Origin: Sva-07 sp963793335
GTDB lineage: Bacteria; Actinomycetota; Acidimicrobiia; Acidimicrobiales; Ilumatobacteraceae
NCBI GenBank assembly: GCA_963793335.1
Contig: CAWBZS010000013.1
Location: 205,622 to 269,621 of the forward strand
Length of the DNA stretch: 64,000 bases
Reading direction: 5' to 3'
The notes beneath the pieces were generated by a model, which saw nothing but the letters and a program-made list of their open reading frames with translations, did no database searches and was not told the DNA's origin. A program made the translations under genes and the position numbers. Position 1 is the first letter of the stretch. Every line of letters begins with the position of its first letter. Shown piece after piece: positions 7,935 to 16,436 of the stretch.

Positions 7935-8993
7935 TCAGGCGACTGCGATCAGGGCGTTGCTCGGTACCACGTTGGCACCCAACGCCTTGACGTCGGCGAC
8001 GATCTCGGCGTCGTTGGTGACGACCACGACGGCACGTGCAGCCGGGAGTCGCCGGACCTCGTCGCGAATGACGTCATCGGCGATCACGCCTTCGGGCGAG
8101 TAGACGGTGCGGACCAAACGACGGCGCACCGTGTGCGCACCGACCACGGCCGCCCCGTCGAACACCACCGTGATGTCGGCGCCGAACCGCCGCGCCAGGT
8201 TCTCGGCAGCATCGAGGAGCTGCGTGCGCTGCGCTTCGAGCGAACGATTCGGCCACGCAAGCTTGGCGACGTTGTAGCCGTCGATCAAGACCACCGCGTC
8301 GGACCGCAGCAGGAACTCCGCTGCGGCGCCAGATGATGCGATCACACCGCCCGGCAAACGCACTGGGGCGCGACGCTCGGCGCGCACCGGTGCCTCTGGA
8401 GCCGCCGTTGGCACCAAGGCGTCGAGCCGCGCGCCGAGCTCGCGGATCTCGTGGGCCACCTCGGCGACCTCGTTGGGGTCGATCGACGCCACCGGATCGA
8501 CCTGGGGCTCGGGTTGCGTCGGCGGCGGAGCCGGTGCCTCGGCCGCACGCCCGATCTTTGCGATCGCCGCCGCCTCGCGATCGCGCGCATGCCGAACCTC
8601 GTTGCGTACGTCGATCAGCTCGGAGCGCATCGACGCCACTTCCTCGTCTGCCTTCACGAGGTCGGAGCGAAGCGCCTCCGATTCCATGCGCAGCACCTCG
8701 ATCAGATCGTCACGCTCGATGAGGTCCGCACGGAGCCGAACCGCCGTTTGCTCGGCCGCGATCCGCCGCTTCTCCTCACGTCGCAGCGCCGTACGGAGAT
8801 CGGCTTCGGAGCCCGCCGCTTCCTGCTCGGCGATCAGCTCGAGCGCCGCAGCCTCCCAGTCGTTCGGGCGCTGAAGCCACAAGATGCCGACCGGATCGAC
8901 CAGCTCCGGCAGTGCCCCAGCGGCGATCGCGGTCCGGAACCGGTCGTCGGCCTCGACCGCCCGGCGCAGACGCCCGAGCGAGCCCGTTGGCAA
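7935..8993 (-). CDS. NYN-domain (PIN-like) predicted ribonuclease with coiled coil; N-terminus in another frame
   Basis: The C-terminal third is a NYN domain of the YacP/PIN-like nuclease superfamily, with conserved acids in SDAVVLIDGYNVAKL, DITVVFDGAAVV, GVIADDVIRDEV and VVVVTNDAEIVADV. It is preceded by a ~90-residue coiled coil rich in E, R and A and a proline-rich linker. RNA processing or decay is the likely role. The frame opens at TTG 8993 (PTGSLGRLRRAVEADD). A matching N-terminus (GTG 9136, SAPSPSIEHRHLRSAI, AELQKRKHPIAVPRELR) lies upstream in a different frame, so the true gene probably spans 7935-9136 with a one-base deletion near 8995-9002. It is divergent from the nuclease at 9195. 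Confidence 0.7.
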   Translation of the reverse strand: MPTGSLGRLRRAVEADDRFRTAIAAGALPELVDPVGILWLQRPNDWEAAALELIAEQEAAGSEADLRTALRREEKRRIAAEQTAVRLRADLIERDDLIEVLRMESEALRSDLVKADEEVASMRSELIDVRNEVRHARDREAAAIAKIGRAAEAPAPPPTQPEPQVDPVASIDPNEVAEVAHEIRELGARLDALVPTAAPEAPVRAERRAPVRLPGGVIASSGAAAEFLLRSDAVVLIDGYNVAKLAWPNRSLEAQRTQLLDAAENLARRFGADITVVFDGAAVVGAHTVRRRLVRTVYSPEGVIADDVIRDEVRRLPAARAVVVVTNDAEIVADVKALGANVVPSNALIAVA

Positions 8994-9154
8994 CCCGCGC
9001 GTGTGGAGACCGCCCGCAGCTCTCTCGGCACGGCGATCGGGTGCTTGCGTTTCTGGAGCTCGGCGCCCATCGTGACGGCGTACTCGATCGCACTGCGCAG
9101 ATGGCGATGCTCGATCGATGGGCTGGGAGCGGACACCTGCTCAGATTACTTCAC

Positions 9155-9166
9155 GAACGTCTGTTC
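9155..9166. promoter_or_regulatory. SOS (LexA) box, GAAC-GTCT-GTTC
   Basis: This is a perfect GAAC-N4-GTTC palindrome, the actinobacterial/Gram-positive LexA core. A TTGACG -35-like hexamer follows at once (9167-9172), 30 bases before the start of the DEDDh/GIY-YIG nuclease. It sits between divergent genes, so it could also affect the NYN gene. Confidence 0.65.
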
Positions 9167-9194
9167 TTGACGGGGTACGGATGTTCGTGCTCTG

Positions 9195-10880
9195 ATGCAA
9201 CGGATGTCGCTTCGTTCGCCCAACGGCCTCGCACGTCAACGATCGTTCGACGATCTGGGCACGCCGTTGCATGACGTCACGTTCTGCATCATCGACCTCG
9301 AAACCACCGGCGGCAATCGCAACGACGACATGATCACCGAAGTCGGCGCGGTGAGAGTCTGCGGTGGCGAGATCATCGGCACGTTCCAGACGCTGGTCAA
9401 TCCGGGCCGGGCGATCCCACCGCAGATCACCGTCCTCACCGGACTCTCCGACGTCCTGGTGTCCGCCGCCCCACGGATCGAGGCGGTGCTGCCGTCGTTG
9501 ATCGACTTCGTGGGAGATGCCGTGATCGTCGGCCACAACGTCGGCTTCGACGTCGGATTCCTCCGAGCCGCATGCCAGCGAGCGCAGCGTCCCCCGCTCG
9601 ACGGCACCGTCGTCGACACCGTGGCCCTCGCGCGTCGACTGGTTCGCGACGAGGTGCCGAACTGCAAGCTCGGCACGTTGGCCTCGCGATTCCGCCTCGA
9701 TCACCAACCGAGTCACCGCGCCCTCGACGACGCGCTCGCCACGGCCGACCTGCTGCATCTGCTGATCGAACGGGCTGCAGGGCTCGGGGTGCTCGGGCTC
9801 GACGACCTGGTGATGCTCTCCAAACTCGCCGGGCATCCCCAGGCAGCCAAGCTGCGCATGACCGCCGACCTGCCCCGCTCCCCCGGCGTGTACATGTTCC
9901 GCGGGCAACGCGACGAGATCCTCTACGTCGGCAAGGCCACCAACCTGCGCCAGCGCGTCCGGTCGTACTTCGGGAGCGACGATCGCCGCAAGATCGGCCC
10001 GATGCTGCGCGAGACACAATCGGTCAGCCACATCGAACTTCCCGATCCACTCACCGCAGAGGTGATCGAGCGTCGCCTGATCAGCACGATACTCCCCCGC
10101 TACAACCGAGCGGGGACGCGCTCCGACAAGTACTGCTACGTCAAGCTCGACGTCGACAGCGCCTGGCCGCGCCTGTCGGTGGTCACGCGGCCCTCCGCCA
10201 AGGGGCTCCACATGGGACCGCTGCCGTCCCGGTCGATGGCCAACCTCGTCATCGAGGCGGTCCAGACCGCGGTGCCACTTCGGCGTTGCACCGTCCGGAT
10301 GGGCCGCAATTACACCACCCCGGATGGTGCCGCAGTGTGCAGTGCCGCGCAACTCGGCGTGGCGCTGTGCCCCTGCTCGGGCACCGCCGATCCCGGCGCC
10401 TACTCGGCAGCGGTTGATGCGGCTGCTGCGGCACTGTCAGGCACTCCCGACCTCGTGGTCGAGCGGTTGCGCGACCGCATGATGCAGTTGGCAACCGCGC
10501 AACGGTTCGAGGAGGCTGCGTCCACCCGCGATCGGCTCGGCGCGCTCCTCGGGGCGGTTCGACGCCATCTCCTCGTCGAGGCGTTGCGGGCCGCCGGTCG
10601 CGTCGAGGTGGGCCTCGGTGAGTCCGTCTGGGTGATCGACCGCGGACGACTGATCGATACGACACAGGTTGGAAGTGCGGGCCGAGCGCTGCCCGTCCCT
10701 CCTCCGGAGCCGTGCGCCGGCGACGTCCTCACGCGCGAGCAGATCGACGAAGCGCTCTGTCTGGCGCGATTCTGTGACAAGCAGGCGCCACGCCTCGAGG
10801 TCCGCTGCTCCGGGCAGTGGACCTTTCCGGTCGGCGACCGCATTGCCGACCTCACCGCGCTGGTGGAGCGTGCGGCCTGA
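9195..10880 (+). CDS. DEDDh exonuclease plus GIY-YIG (UvrC-like) endonuclease
   Basis: A 561-residue two-nuclease protein. Residues ~25-195 form a DnaQ/epsilon-type DEDDh 3'-5' exonuclease: FCIIDLETTGG, VGHNVGFDVGFLR, and SHRALDDALATADLL. Residues ~220-310 form a GIY-YIG domain: SPGVYMFRGQRDEILYVGKA, LRQRVRSYF. A UvrC/Cho-like region follows with AQRFEEAASTRDRL, resembling the UVR motif. By family it works in DNA repair, cutting beside damage and trimming ends. The SOS box at 9155-9166 supports damage induction. Start is ATG 9195 or 9204. The architecture is common in actinobacteria. Confidence 0.85.
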   Translation: MQRMSLRSPNGLARQRSFDDLGTPLHDVTFCIIDLETTGGNRNDDMITEVGAVRVCGGEIIGTFQTLVNPGRAIPPQITVLTGLSDVLVSAAPRIEAVLPSLIDFVGDAVIVGHNVGFDVGFLRAACQRAQRPPLDGTVVDTVALARRLVRDEVPNCKLGTLASRFRLDHQPSHRALDDALATADLLHLLIERAAGLGVLGLDDLVMLSKLAGHPQAAKLRMTADLPRSPGVYMFRGQRDEILYVGKATNLRQRVRSYFGSDDRRKIGPMLRETQSVSHIELPDPLTAEVIERRLISTILPRYNRAGTRSDKYCYVKLDVDSAWPRLSVVTRPSAKGLHMGPLPSRSMANLVIEAVQTAVPLRRCTVRMGRNYTTPDGAAVCSAAQLGVALCPCSGTADPGAYSAAVDAAAAALSGTPDLVVERLRDRMMQLATAQRFEEAASTRDRLGALLGAVRRHLLVEALRAAGRVEVGLGESVWVIDRGRLIDTTQVGSAGRALPVPPPEPCAGDVLTREQIDEALCLARFCDKQAPRLEVRCSGQWTFPVGDRIADLTALVERAA

Positions 10881-10924
10881 GGCGTCGACCCAACCGCTCG
10901 CGATCAGCCGCTGCCGCTCGATCT

Positions 10925-11812
10925 TCAGAGCAGCGCAACGCCACGCGGAGCGATCGACAACACCTTGGTGTGGGCGCCACCCGGCAGGGCCGCCTCGACT
11001 CCCGCCACCGCTGCTTGGTCACACAGCAACGCCACGGTCGGCCCGCTTCCCGACAGCCATCCACACCACGCACCTGCCTGCACGCCGACCTCGATGGCCT
11101 CAGCAGCCCCGGGAACGCGTCGCAGTCGCGTCGGCTGGTGCAGCCGGTCGTCGGTGGCACCCGCCAGCAGTGACGGGTCGTCGTGCTCGATTGCCAGGAT
11201 GAACTGGGCAACTCTGCCGAGGTTGTGGATCGCATCCGAGCGGTCGACCTGCAACGCCAGCTGGGATCTCGATCGATCGGTCGATGTCGTCACGCCGGGG
11301 ATCCAGGTCACGACACGAGCATCTGCGAGCACCGGCCCCAGACGGAGCGGCACCGAGCGGCCGTCCACCCACGCCACCACCCCACCCCAGGTCGAGGCCG
11401 CGGCGTTGTCGCCGTGACCCTCGAGTCGGGCCGCCACCGTCAGGATCTCGCCACGACTGCGCCCCACCTCGACCGCTGGGTCGTCGCCCCGATCGGCTGC
11501 AGCGACTGCGACACCGAGTGCGGCGCCAGCAACTCGTGCTGCCCCACTGAATCCGAGTCCCCGCCCGGACGGGATCGGAGAGCGCAGCCAGACGGCGTCG
11601 AGGCTGCCGCTGGCGTCGAGCTCCGGTCGGGCCGCACCGATCGCGATCGCCGCAATCGCCGCTGGATGATGGTGATCGATCGTCTGTGCTCCCGAGGGGC
11701 GGTCACCCACCCCCAACTGCAGCTGCACATCCAGCGCCATCGCCAGCACGTCGAATCCTGCGCCGACGTTGGCCGACGACGCAGGTGCAGTCACCGCGAG
11801 TGACGACGTCAC
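10925..11812 (-). CDS. thrB: Homoserine kinase (GHMP family)
   Basis: A 295-residue GHMP kinase that phosphorylates homoserine to O-phosphohomoserine for threonine synthesis. It has the N-terminal VTAPASSANVGAGFDVLAMAL, the ATP loop SPIPSGRGLGFSGAARVAG, LEGHGDNAAASTWGGVV, and C-terminal WCGWLSGSGPTVALL. In the ATP loop the usual GLGSS reads GLGFS. GTG 11812 overlaps the trpD stop (GTGA), so trpD and thrB are coupled, an unusual pairing of tryptophan and threonine genes. The 3' end faces the nuclease gene across 44 bp. Confidence 0.85.
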   Translation of the reverse strand: MTSSLAVTAPASSANVGAGFDVLAMALDVQLQLGVGDRPSGAQTIDHHHPAAIAAIAIGAARPELDASGSLDAVWLRSPIPSGRGLGFSGAARVAGAALGVAVAAADRGDDPAVEVGRSRGEILTVAARLEGHGDNAAASTWGGVVAWVDGRSVPLRLGPVLADARVVTWIPGVTTSTDRSRSQLALQVDRSDAIHNLGRVAQFILAIEHDDPSLLAGATDDRLHQPTRLRRVPGAAEAIEVGVQAGAWCGWLSGSGPTVALLCDQAAVAGVEAALPGGAHTKVLSIAPRGVALL

Positions 11813-12858
11813 TCGGAGCGGGCCTGCGACACCCGGATCAGCGCGTCCAAGCTCGCCTGCGCACGACCGTCATCGATCGCAGCAGCGGCGAGCACCAGCC
11901 CCTCCGACAGGTCGCTGGCGCGACCACCGACCACCAGACCAGCAGCAGCGTTCAAGATCACGATGTCACGGTGCGGGCCGTGCTCGCCCGCCAGCACTCG
12001 GCGTATCGCCAACGCGTTCTCGGCGGGTTCGCCGCCTCGGAGATCCTCCGCGGTGGCGTGCGCCAAGCCCAGCTCGACCGGGTCGACGGTGAAGCCGGTG
12101 ATCGATCCATCGTCGAGCGCCAGCACGCTCGACGGGCCGGTGGTGGTCAGTTCGTCCAGACCGTCGCCATGGACCACCCAGGCATGCGTGAGACCTTGGC
12201 GTTGCAGTGCGATCGCCATCGGTTCGGCAAATCTCGGGTCCGCCACTCCGATCACCTGACGCCGCACGCGACCGGGGTTTGCCATCGGCCCGAGCAGGTT
12301 GAACGCGGTCGGGACGCCGATCTCACGCCGCGGCGGTCCGGCGAACCGGAACGCGGGATGAAACACCGGCGCGAAGCAGAATCCGATGCCGGCCTCGCGC
12401 ACGCACGCAGCAACGCCGTCGGCATGCAACTCGATCGCCACGCCCAGGAGTTCGAGCAGGTCGGCGCTGCCACATTTCGACGAGGCGGATCGGTTGCCGT
12501 GCTTGCAGACCGCCAGGCCAGCACCGGCGATGACGAATGCGGCCATCGTGGACACGTTGATCGAATGCGACCCGTCACCACCGGTTCCGACGATGTCGAC
12601 GCACGACGCACGCTCGGCCTCGGTGAGCGGCACGAACGTCGCCGACGCCATCGCACCGTCGAGCATGCCGCTCAGTTCGTCGACGTGTTCGCCCTTGGCT
12701 CGCAGCGCGACGAGATACGCAGCGATCTGTGCCGCGGTGGCATCGCCACGCAGCATGGCGCTCATCGCAGCCTGTGCCGTCTCGGTGTCGAGGTCACTCC
12801 CTGCAAGCAGCTGCGACAGGATCGAGGACCAGGTTGGAGACGGAGGTGTGGGCGACAT
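11809..12858 (-). CDS. trpD: Anthranilate phosphoribosyltransferase
   Basis: A 349-residue enzyme for step two of tryptophan synthesis, joining anthranilate to PRPP. The family motifs are complete: VDIVGTGGDGSHSINVST (PRPP and magnesium), KHGNRSASSKCGSADLLE, FAPVFHPAF, and PTAFNLLGPMANP. Start ATG 12858 has a TACCAT box 8 bases upstream, suggesting a leaderless message. No other trp genes are adjacent. It is the first gene of a two-gene unit with thrB. Confidence 0.93.
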   Translation of the reverse strand: MSPTPPSPTWSSILSQLLAGSDLDTETAQAAMSAMLRGDATAAQIAAYLVALRAKGEHVDELSGMLDGAMASATFVPLTEAERASCVDIVGTGGDGSHSINVSTMAAFVIAGAGLAVCKHGNRSASSKCGSADLLELLGVAIELHADGVAACVREAGIGFCFAPVFHPAFRFAGPPRREIGVPTAFNLLGPMANPGRVRRQVIGVADPRFAEPMAIALQRQGLTHAWVVHGDGLDELTTTGPSSVLALDDGSITGFTVDPVELGLAHATAEDLRGGEPAENALAIRRVLAGEHGPHRDIVILNAAAGLVVGGRASDLSEGLVLAAAAIDDGRAQASLDALIRVSQARSE

Positions 12859-12866
12859 CGAGGCCG

Positions 12867-12872
12867 ATGGTA
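12867..12872 (-). promoter_or_regulatory. Putative -10 box (TACCAT) for leaderless trpD mRNA
   Basis: On the minus strand TACCAT lies 8 bases before ATG 12858, the spacing seen before many other genes here. Confidence 0.4.
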
Positions 12873-12915
12873 GGCCCGCAGCGCGCTGCGCGCGAACCGC
12901 GTTGTTGGCGCTCGA

Positions 12916-13155
12916 TCAGGCGCTGCGTCGGCGCTGTCGGATCATTCGACGACGGTCGCGTTCGGTTGCGCCGCCCCACACGCCGGCCTTCTCGCGCACG
13001 GCGAGCGCGTAGTCGAGGCAGGTGCGCTGCACCGAGCACCCGGCACACACCGCCTTGGCGGCGTCGGCTCCCTCGTCGTCGTCGGGGTAGAACACCGCAG
13101 CGTCGAGCCCGCGGCATGCCCCCAGATCCCACCATTTCAGTTCCTGCACCGACAC
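12916..13155 (-). CDS. WhiB-family Fe-S transcriptional regulator
   Basis: A 79-residue WhiB-like protein. It has the four cluster cysteines (one in LGACRGLD, then VCAGCSVQRTC), the GVWGG turn (AGVWGGATERDRR) and a basic C-terminal tail (RMIRQRRRSA) that binds DNA. Members hold a 4Fe-4S cluster and usually act with the principal sigma factor in redox, division or development control. Which paralogue this is cannot be told. The start is GTG 13155, with a GGGAG sequence upstream; GTG 13149 is an alternative. It stands alone between trpD and the Fe-S oxidoreductase. Confidence 0.92.
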   Translation of the reverse strand: MSVQELKWWDLGACRGLDAAVFYPDDDEGADAAKAVCAGCSVQRTCLDYALAVREKAGVWGGATERDRRRMIRQRRRSA

Positions 13156-13272
13156 GTTCGGTCAAACTCCCCGTTGCTCGCCCCTCGAAACGCCGAATCT
13201 AGAGCTGATCGACGCCGAACGCCAGAGAAGTTTTTGGCGCACGATGCGACGCGAGATCGTGCGGCCCTCCGT

Positions 13273-14589
13273 TCAGTGCTCCTCGGCGATGCCGTAGGCA
13301 CGCGCCAACAGCTGTAGCGGGTGCTGGGCCGAACGACCGGTCTGCTCGACGATCGCGAGGTTTGCGAGGTGGCAGTCGCCGGCGACGAGATCCCCGCCGG
13401 CCTGCTCGATTCGGTGACCCAACGCCCGGGCGACCGCTGTCGATGCCTGTTCGTGGTCGGCCCGCAGCCCCCAGCCACCACCGACCCCTGAGCATTGCTG
13501 CACCACGTCGACGGATGCTCCAGTGAGCCGCATCAGGTCCCGACTGGCGAAGCCATCGTCCTGCGCCCGCTGGTGGCATGGGGCGTGGTAGGTGATCGAC
13601 CCAACGATCTCTCCCTGGAAGTCGGTGTCGAGCACCGTGTCGTCGGCGCGGTGGATCCGCATCAGATACTGGGCGGCATCAGCGGTGTGGGCAGCCACGA
13701 TCTCGGCATCGCTGCGCAGCACCGGATCGGTGATGTAGTGCGGGTAGTCGTGCTTGATCACGGAAGTGCAGGTGGGCTGCGGCACGACGACCTCGGTGCC
13801 GCTGCGCACCTCGGCGACGAGCGCCTTGACGTTCTTCTCTGCGATCTTCGTGAACGCCTCGACGTTGCCGGAGTGCAGCCATGGGGCGCCGCAACAGCCG
13901 GCCCGGCTGGTGCTGCATTCGATGCCGTTGCGTTCGTAGACCTTGACGAGGTCCTTGCCGATGTCCGCCTCGTGGTACTCGACGAGGCAGGTCGGAAACA
14001 CCGTGACCCGGCCTTGTCGAGCGGTGAGGCTGATCGTGGGACGCTGCCGGAACCACGTGGAGAACCGTTGCTTCGTAAACGGCGGCAGCAGACGAGTCGA
14101 GGACACCCCGACGAACGCCGTGACGGCCTTGCGCAGCGCAGATCCTGCAGTGGCCGTGATGATCGAGTTGGCGGGCCCGCTCACCCTGGTCGCGATCGCG
14201 CCGATCCGGTCGGTGCGAGCCACCACCCGAGTGGTTCGCCTGCTGCGCGCCGAGGTGATGCCGCTCGCGTGCTGCATGGCCTTGGCTCGAACCATCAACC
14301 GTGGGACATCGAGGTTCCAGTCGTGCAGACCCGGCGTGTACGGGCAGTCGACGGAGCACAGCGTGCACTGGTAGCACTGGTCGACCACGCCGTCCTGCTG
14401 CGCTGGGGTGAGGCTCCCTGCGGTCTGGTCGTCGTCGCTGCCGAGGAGGTCGAACAGCGTCGGGAACACCCCACAGAGCCCCACACACGAACGGCACCCG
14501 TTGCAGATGTCGTACGCCCGCGTCAGTTCGTTGCGCACCGCTGCCTCGTCGAAATACAGCGGGTGCGTGGGTTCGTACGTCGTGGTCAT
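13273..14589 (-). CDS. GlpC/HdrD-like iron-sulfur oxidoreductase subunit
   Basis: A 438-residue protein with two 4Fe-4S ferredoxin motifs (CNGCRSCVGLC and CYQCTLCSVDCP, residues ~29-90) and two CCG-type domains (AGCCGAPWLHSG, and a degenerate CSGVGGGWGL). It resembles GlpC, the electron-transfer subunit of anaerobic glycerol-3-phosphate dehydrogenase, and the heterodisulfide reductase D family. It is divergent from glpD with 110 bp between the starts, so it may carry electrons from GlpD to the respiratory chain. That link is inferred from context. The second CCG motif has Ser for the second Cys, so one non-cubane cluster site may be altered. Confidence 0.75.
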   Translation of the reverse strand: MTTTYEPTHPLYFDEAAVRNELTRAYDICNGCRSCVGLCGVFPTLFDLLGSDDDQTAGSLTPAQQDGVVDQCYQCTLCSVDCPYTPGLHDWNLDVPRLMVRAKAMQHASGITSARSRRTTRVVARTDRIGAIATRVSGPANSIITATAGSALRKAVTAFVGVSSTRLLPPFTKQRFSTWFRQRPTISLTARQGRVTVFPTCLVEYHEADIGKDLVKVYERNGIECSTSRAGCCGAPWLHSGNVEAFTKIAEKNVKALVAEVRSGTEVVVPQPTCTSVIKHDYPHYITDPVLRSDAEIVAAHTADAAQYLMRIHRADDTVLDTDFQGEIVGSITYHAPCHQRAQDDGFASRDLMRLTGASVDVVQQCSGVGGGWGLRADHEQASTAVARALGHRIEQAGGDLVAGDCHLANLAIVEQTGRSAQHPLQLLARAYGIAEEH

Positions 14590-14686
14590 ACAGACAGTCG
14601 TTTCCAGGTCGGAGGTGCCAACGATCATCCACACTACGTGGGCGATCGAGCGCGAGCCGGAAGCGTCAACCGAACCAGCGGTGCCC

Positions 14687-14692
14687 TAGCAT
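14687..14692 (+). promoter_or_regulatory. Putative -10 box (TAGCAT) for leaderless glpD mRNA
   Basis: TAGCAT lies 7 bases before ATG 14700, in the 110-bp gap shared with the divergent GlpC-like gene. Confidence 0.45.
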
Positions 14693-14699
14693 CCGGGCG

Positions 14700-16436
14700 A
14701 TGTCACTGTCTGCACGACCGTTCGAGCGGGCGACGATGCTCGACGCACTTCGCCAGGGCACGCCGGACGATCCGTTCGATGTGCTGGTGATCGGTGGCGG
14801 CATCACCGGCGTCGGCGTGGCGCTCGACGCGGCCGCTCGCGGACTCCGCACCGCACTGGTCGAGCGCGACGACTTCGCGAGCGGCACGTCGTCGAAGAGC
14901 TCCAAGATGGTTCACGGCGGGCTGCGCTACCTGCAGAACGGCGATGTGCGGCTCGTCTACCAAGCGCTGCGCGAACGGCGCCGGTTGATGCGCAACGCGC
15001 CGTACCTCGTCGAGATCCTCCCGTTCATGATTCCGATCCTGACCAAGGACGGCGTGATCTCGAAGAAGGTGGCCAAGGCGCTGGGATCAGCGATGTGGAT
15101 GTACGACCTCACCGGAGGGTGGAGGATCGGCAAGCTGCATCGCCGAGTGTCGCGAGAGCGGGCCGCTGCGCACTTTCCGACGACGAACCTCGACAAGCTC
15201 AGCGCCGGCTACCTCTACTACGACGCCGCTGCCGACGACGCTCGGCTCACACTGACCGTGGCGCGCACCGCCGCAGCGCACGGTGCTGTGGTGGTCAACC
15301 GGTGCAGCGTGGTCGACGTGACGCTCGACAACGACGGCCAGGCGAACGGCGTCACGGTCGATGCTGGCATTCGCCGCAACGAGTCCGCTGCAGCGCCAGG
15401 GAGCGACAACCGATTCCACGTTGCAGCGCGCTGCATCGTCAACGCAGCCGGCGTGTGGGCCGACGAGGTGCGCCAGCTCGACGAATCAGCACATCCCAAC
15501 TCGATCCGTCCGGCCAAAGGGGTCCACATCACCGTGCCCTGGGAGAAGGTACGCGTCGACATCGCTGTGATCATCCCGGTTCGCAGCGATCGCCGCAGCC
15601 TGTTCCTGGTGCCGTGGGGTCCGAAGCCGGACGGTACGTTCGACCACGTCTACGTCGGAACCACCGACACCGACTACGACGGACCGCTGGACGACCCCCA
15701 GTGCACGAGCGACGACATCGACTACGTCCTCACCGCCTTGAACGAGGCCCTCACCGAGACGATCACACGCGACGACATCACCGGCGTCTGGGCGGGCTTG
15801 CGCCCCCTCGTCAACGCGTCGACGACCGATGACACCATCGCCAAGACCGCAGATCTCTCTCGTCAGCATCAGGTGGCGGTGAGCAACGCCGGAGTCGTGC
15901 GCGTCAACGGCGGCAAACTGACCACCTTCCGGGAGATGGCCGAGGACACCGTCAACCTCGTGGCGAAACGCCTGGAGCTGCCACTCCGTCTGCGTCGGTC
16001 AGCGACGCGACGACTCCGCCTGCTCGGAGTGGAGCGCCGCAGCACACACGGTGCACGACCAGGGACGACGGCCCACCACCTGGACCACCGGTACGGGAGC
16101 ATGGCCGACGAGATCCGGGCGCTCAGTGCGATCCGCCCCGACCTGGGCGACCCCCTCGTTCCGGGCCAGCCCTACCTGCGCGCCGAGGCTGTGTACGCAG
16201 TTCGCCATGAGATGGCAACCACACTCGACGACGTGCTCGAACGCCGGACGCGGGCCCACCTCTTCGACCGCTCGGCCTCGCTTGCTGCTGCCTCCTCGGT
16301 GGCCGCATTGCTCGGCGACGAACTGGGCTGGAGTGCGGAGGAGACGCAACGACAGCTCGACGACTACCGACGACGCTGCAACACCGAAGAGACCGCAGGA
16401 GCCACCTATGCCCACATCGCCCACCCCGCCGATTGA
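14700..16436 (+). CDS. glpD: Aerobic glycerol-3-phosphate dehydrogenase
   Basis: A 578-residue FAD enzyme oxidising sn-glycerol-3-phosphate to dihydroxyacetone phosphate and passing electrons to quinone. Marks are the dinucleotide fold DVLVIGGGITGVGVALDAA, the GlpD hallmark DFASGTSSKSSKMVHGGLRYL, LVPWGPKPDGTFDHVYVGTTDTDYDG, and WAGLRPL. A C-terminal DAO_C helical domain completes the usual length. It is the first gene of a four-gene operon ending in glycerol kinase. The last 29 bases overlap the next gene. Confidence 0.93.
   Translation: MSLSARPFERATMLDALRQGTPDDPFDVLVIGGGITGVGVALDAAARGLRTALVERDDFASGTSSKSSKMVHGGLRYLQNGDVRLVYQALRERRRLMRNAPYLVEILPFMIPILTKDGVISKKVAKALGSAMWMYDLTGGWRIGKLHRRVSRERAAAHFPTTNLDKLSAGYLYYDAAADDARLTLTVARTAAAHGAVVVNRCSVVDVTLDNDGQANGVTVDAGIRRNESAAAPGSDNRFHVAARCIVNAAGVWADEVRQLDESAHPNSIRPAKGVHITVPWEKVRVDIAVIIPVRSDRRSLFLVPWGPKPDGTFDHVYVGTTDTDYDGPLDDPQCTSDDIDYVLTALNEALTETITRDDITGVWAGLRPLVNASTTDDTIAKTADLSRQHQVAVSNAGVVRVNGGKLTTFREMAEDTVNLVAKRLELPLRLRRSATRRLRLLGVERRSTHGARPGTTAHHLDHRYGSMADEIRALSAIRPDLGDPLVPGQPYLRAEAVYAVRHEMATTLDDVLERRTRAHLFDRSASLAAASSVAALLGDELGWSAEETQRQLDDYRRRCNTEETAGATYAHIAHPAD

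Noticed and set aside
9141..10352. Long frame antisense to the DEDDh nuclease
   Set aside because: Shadow frame; the plus strand has complete exonuclease and GIY-YIG motifs.
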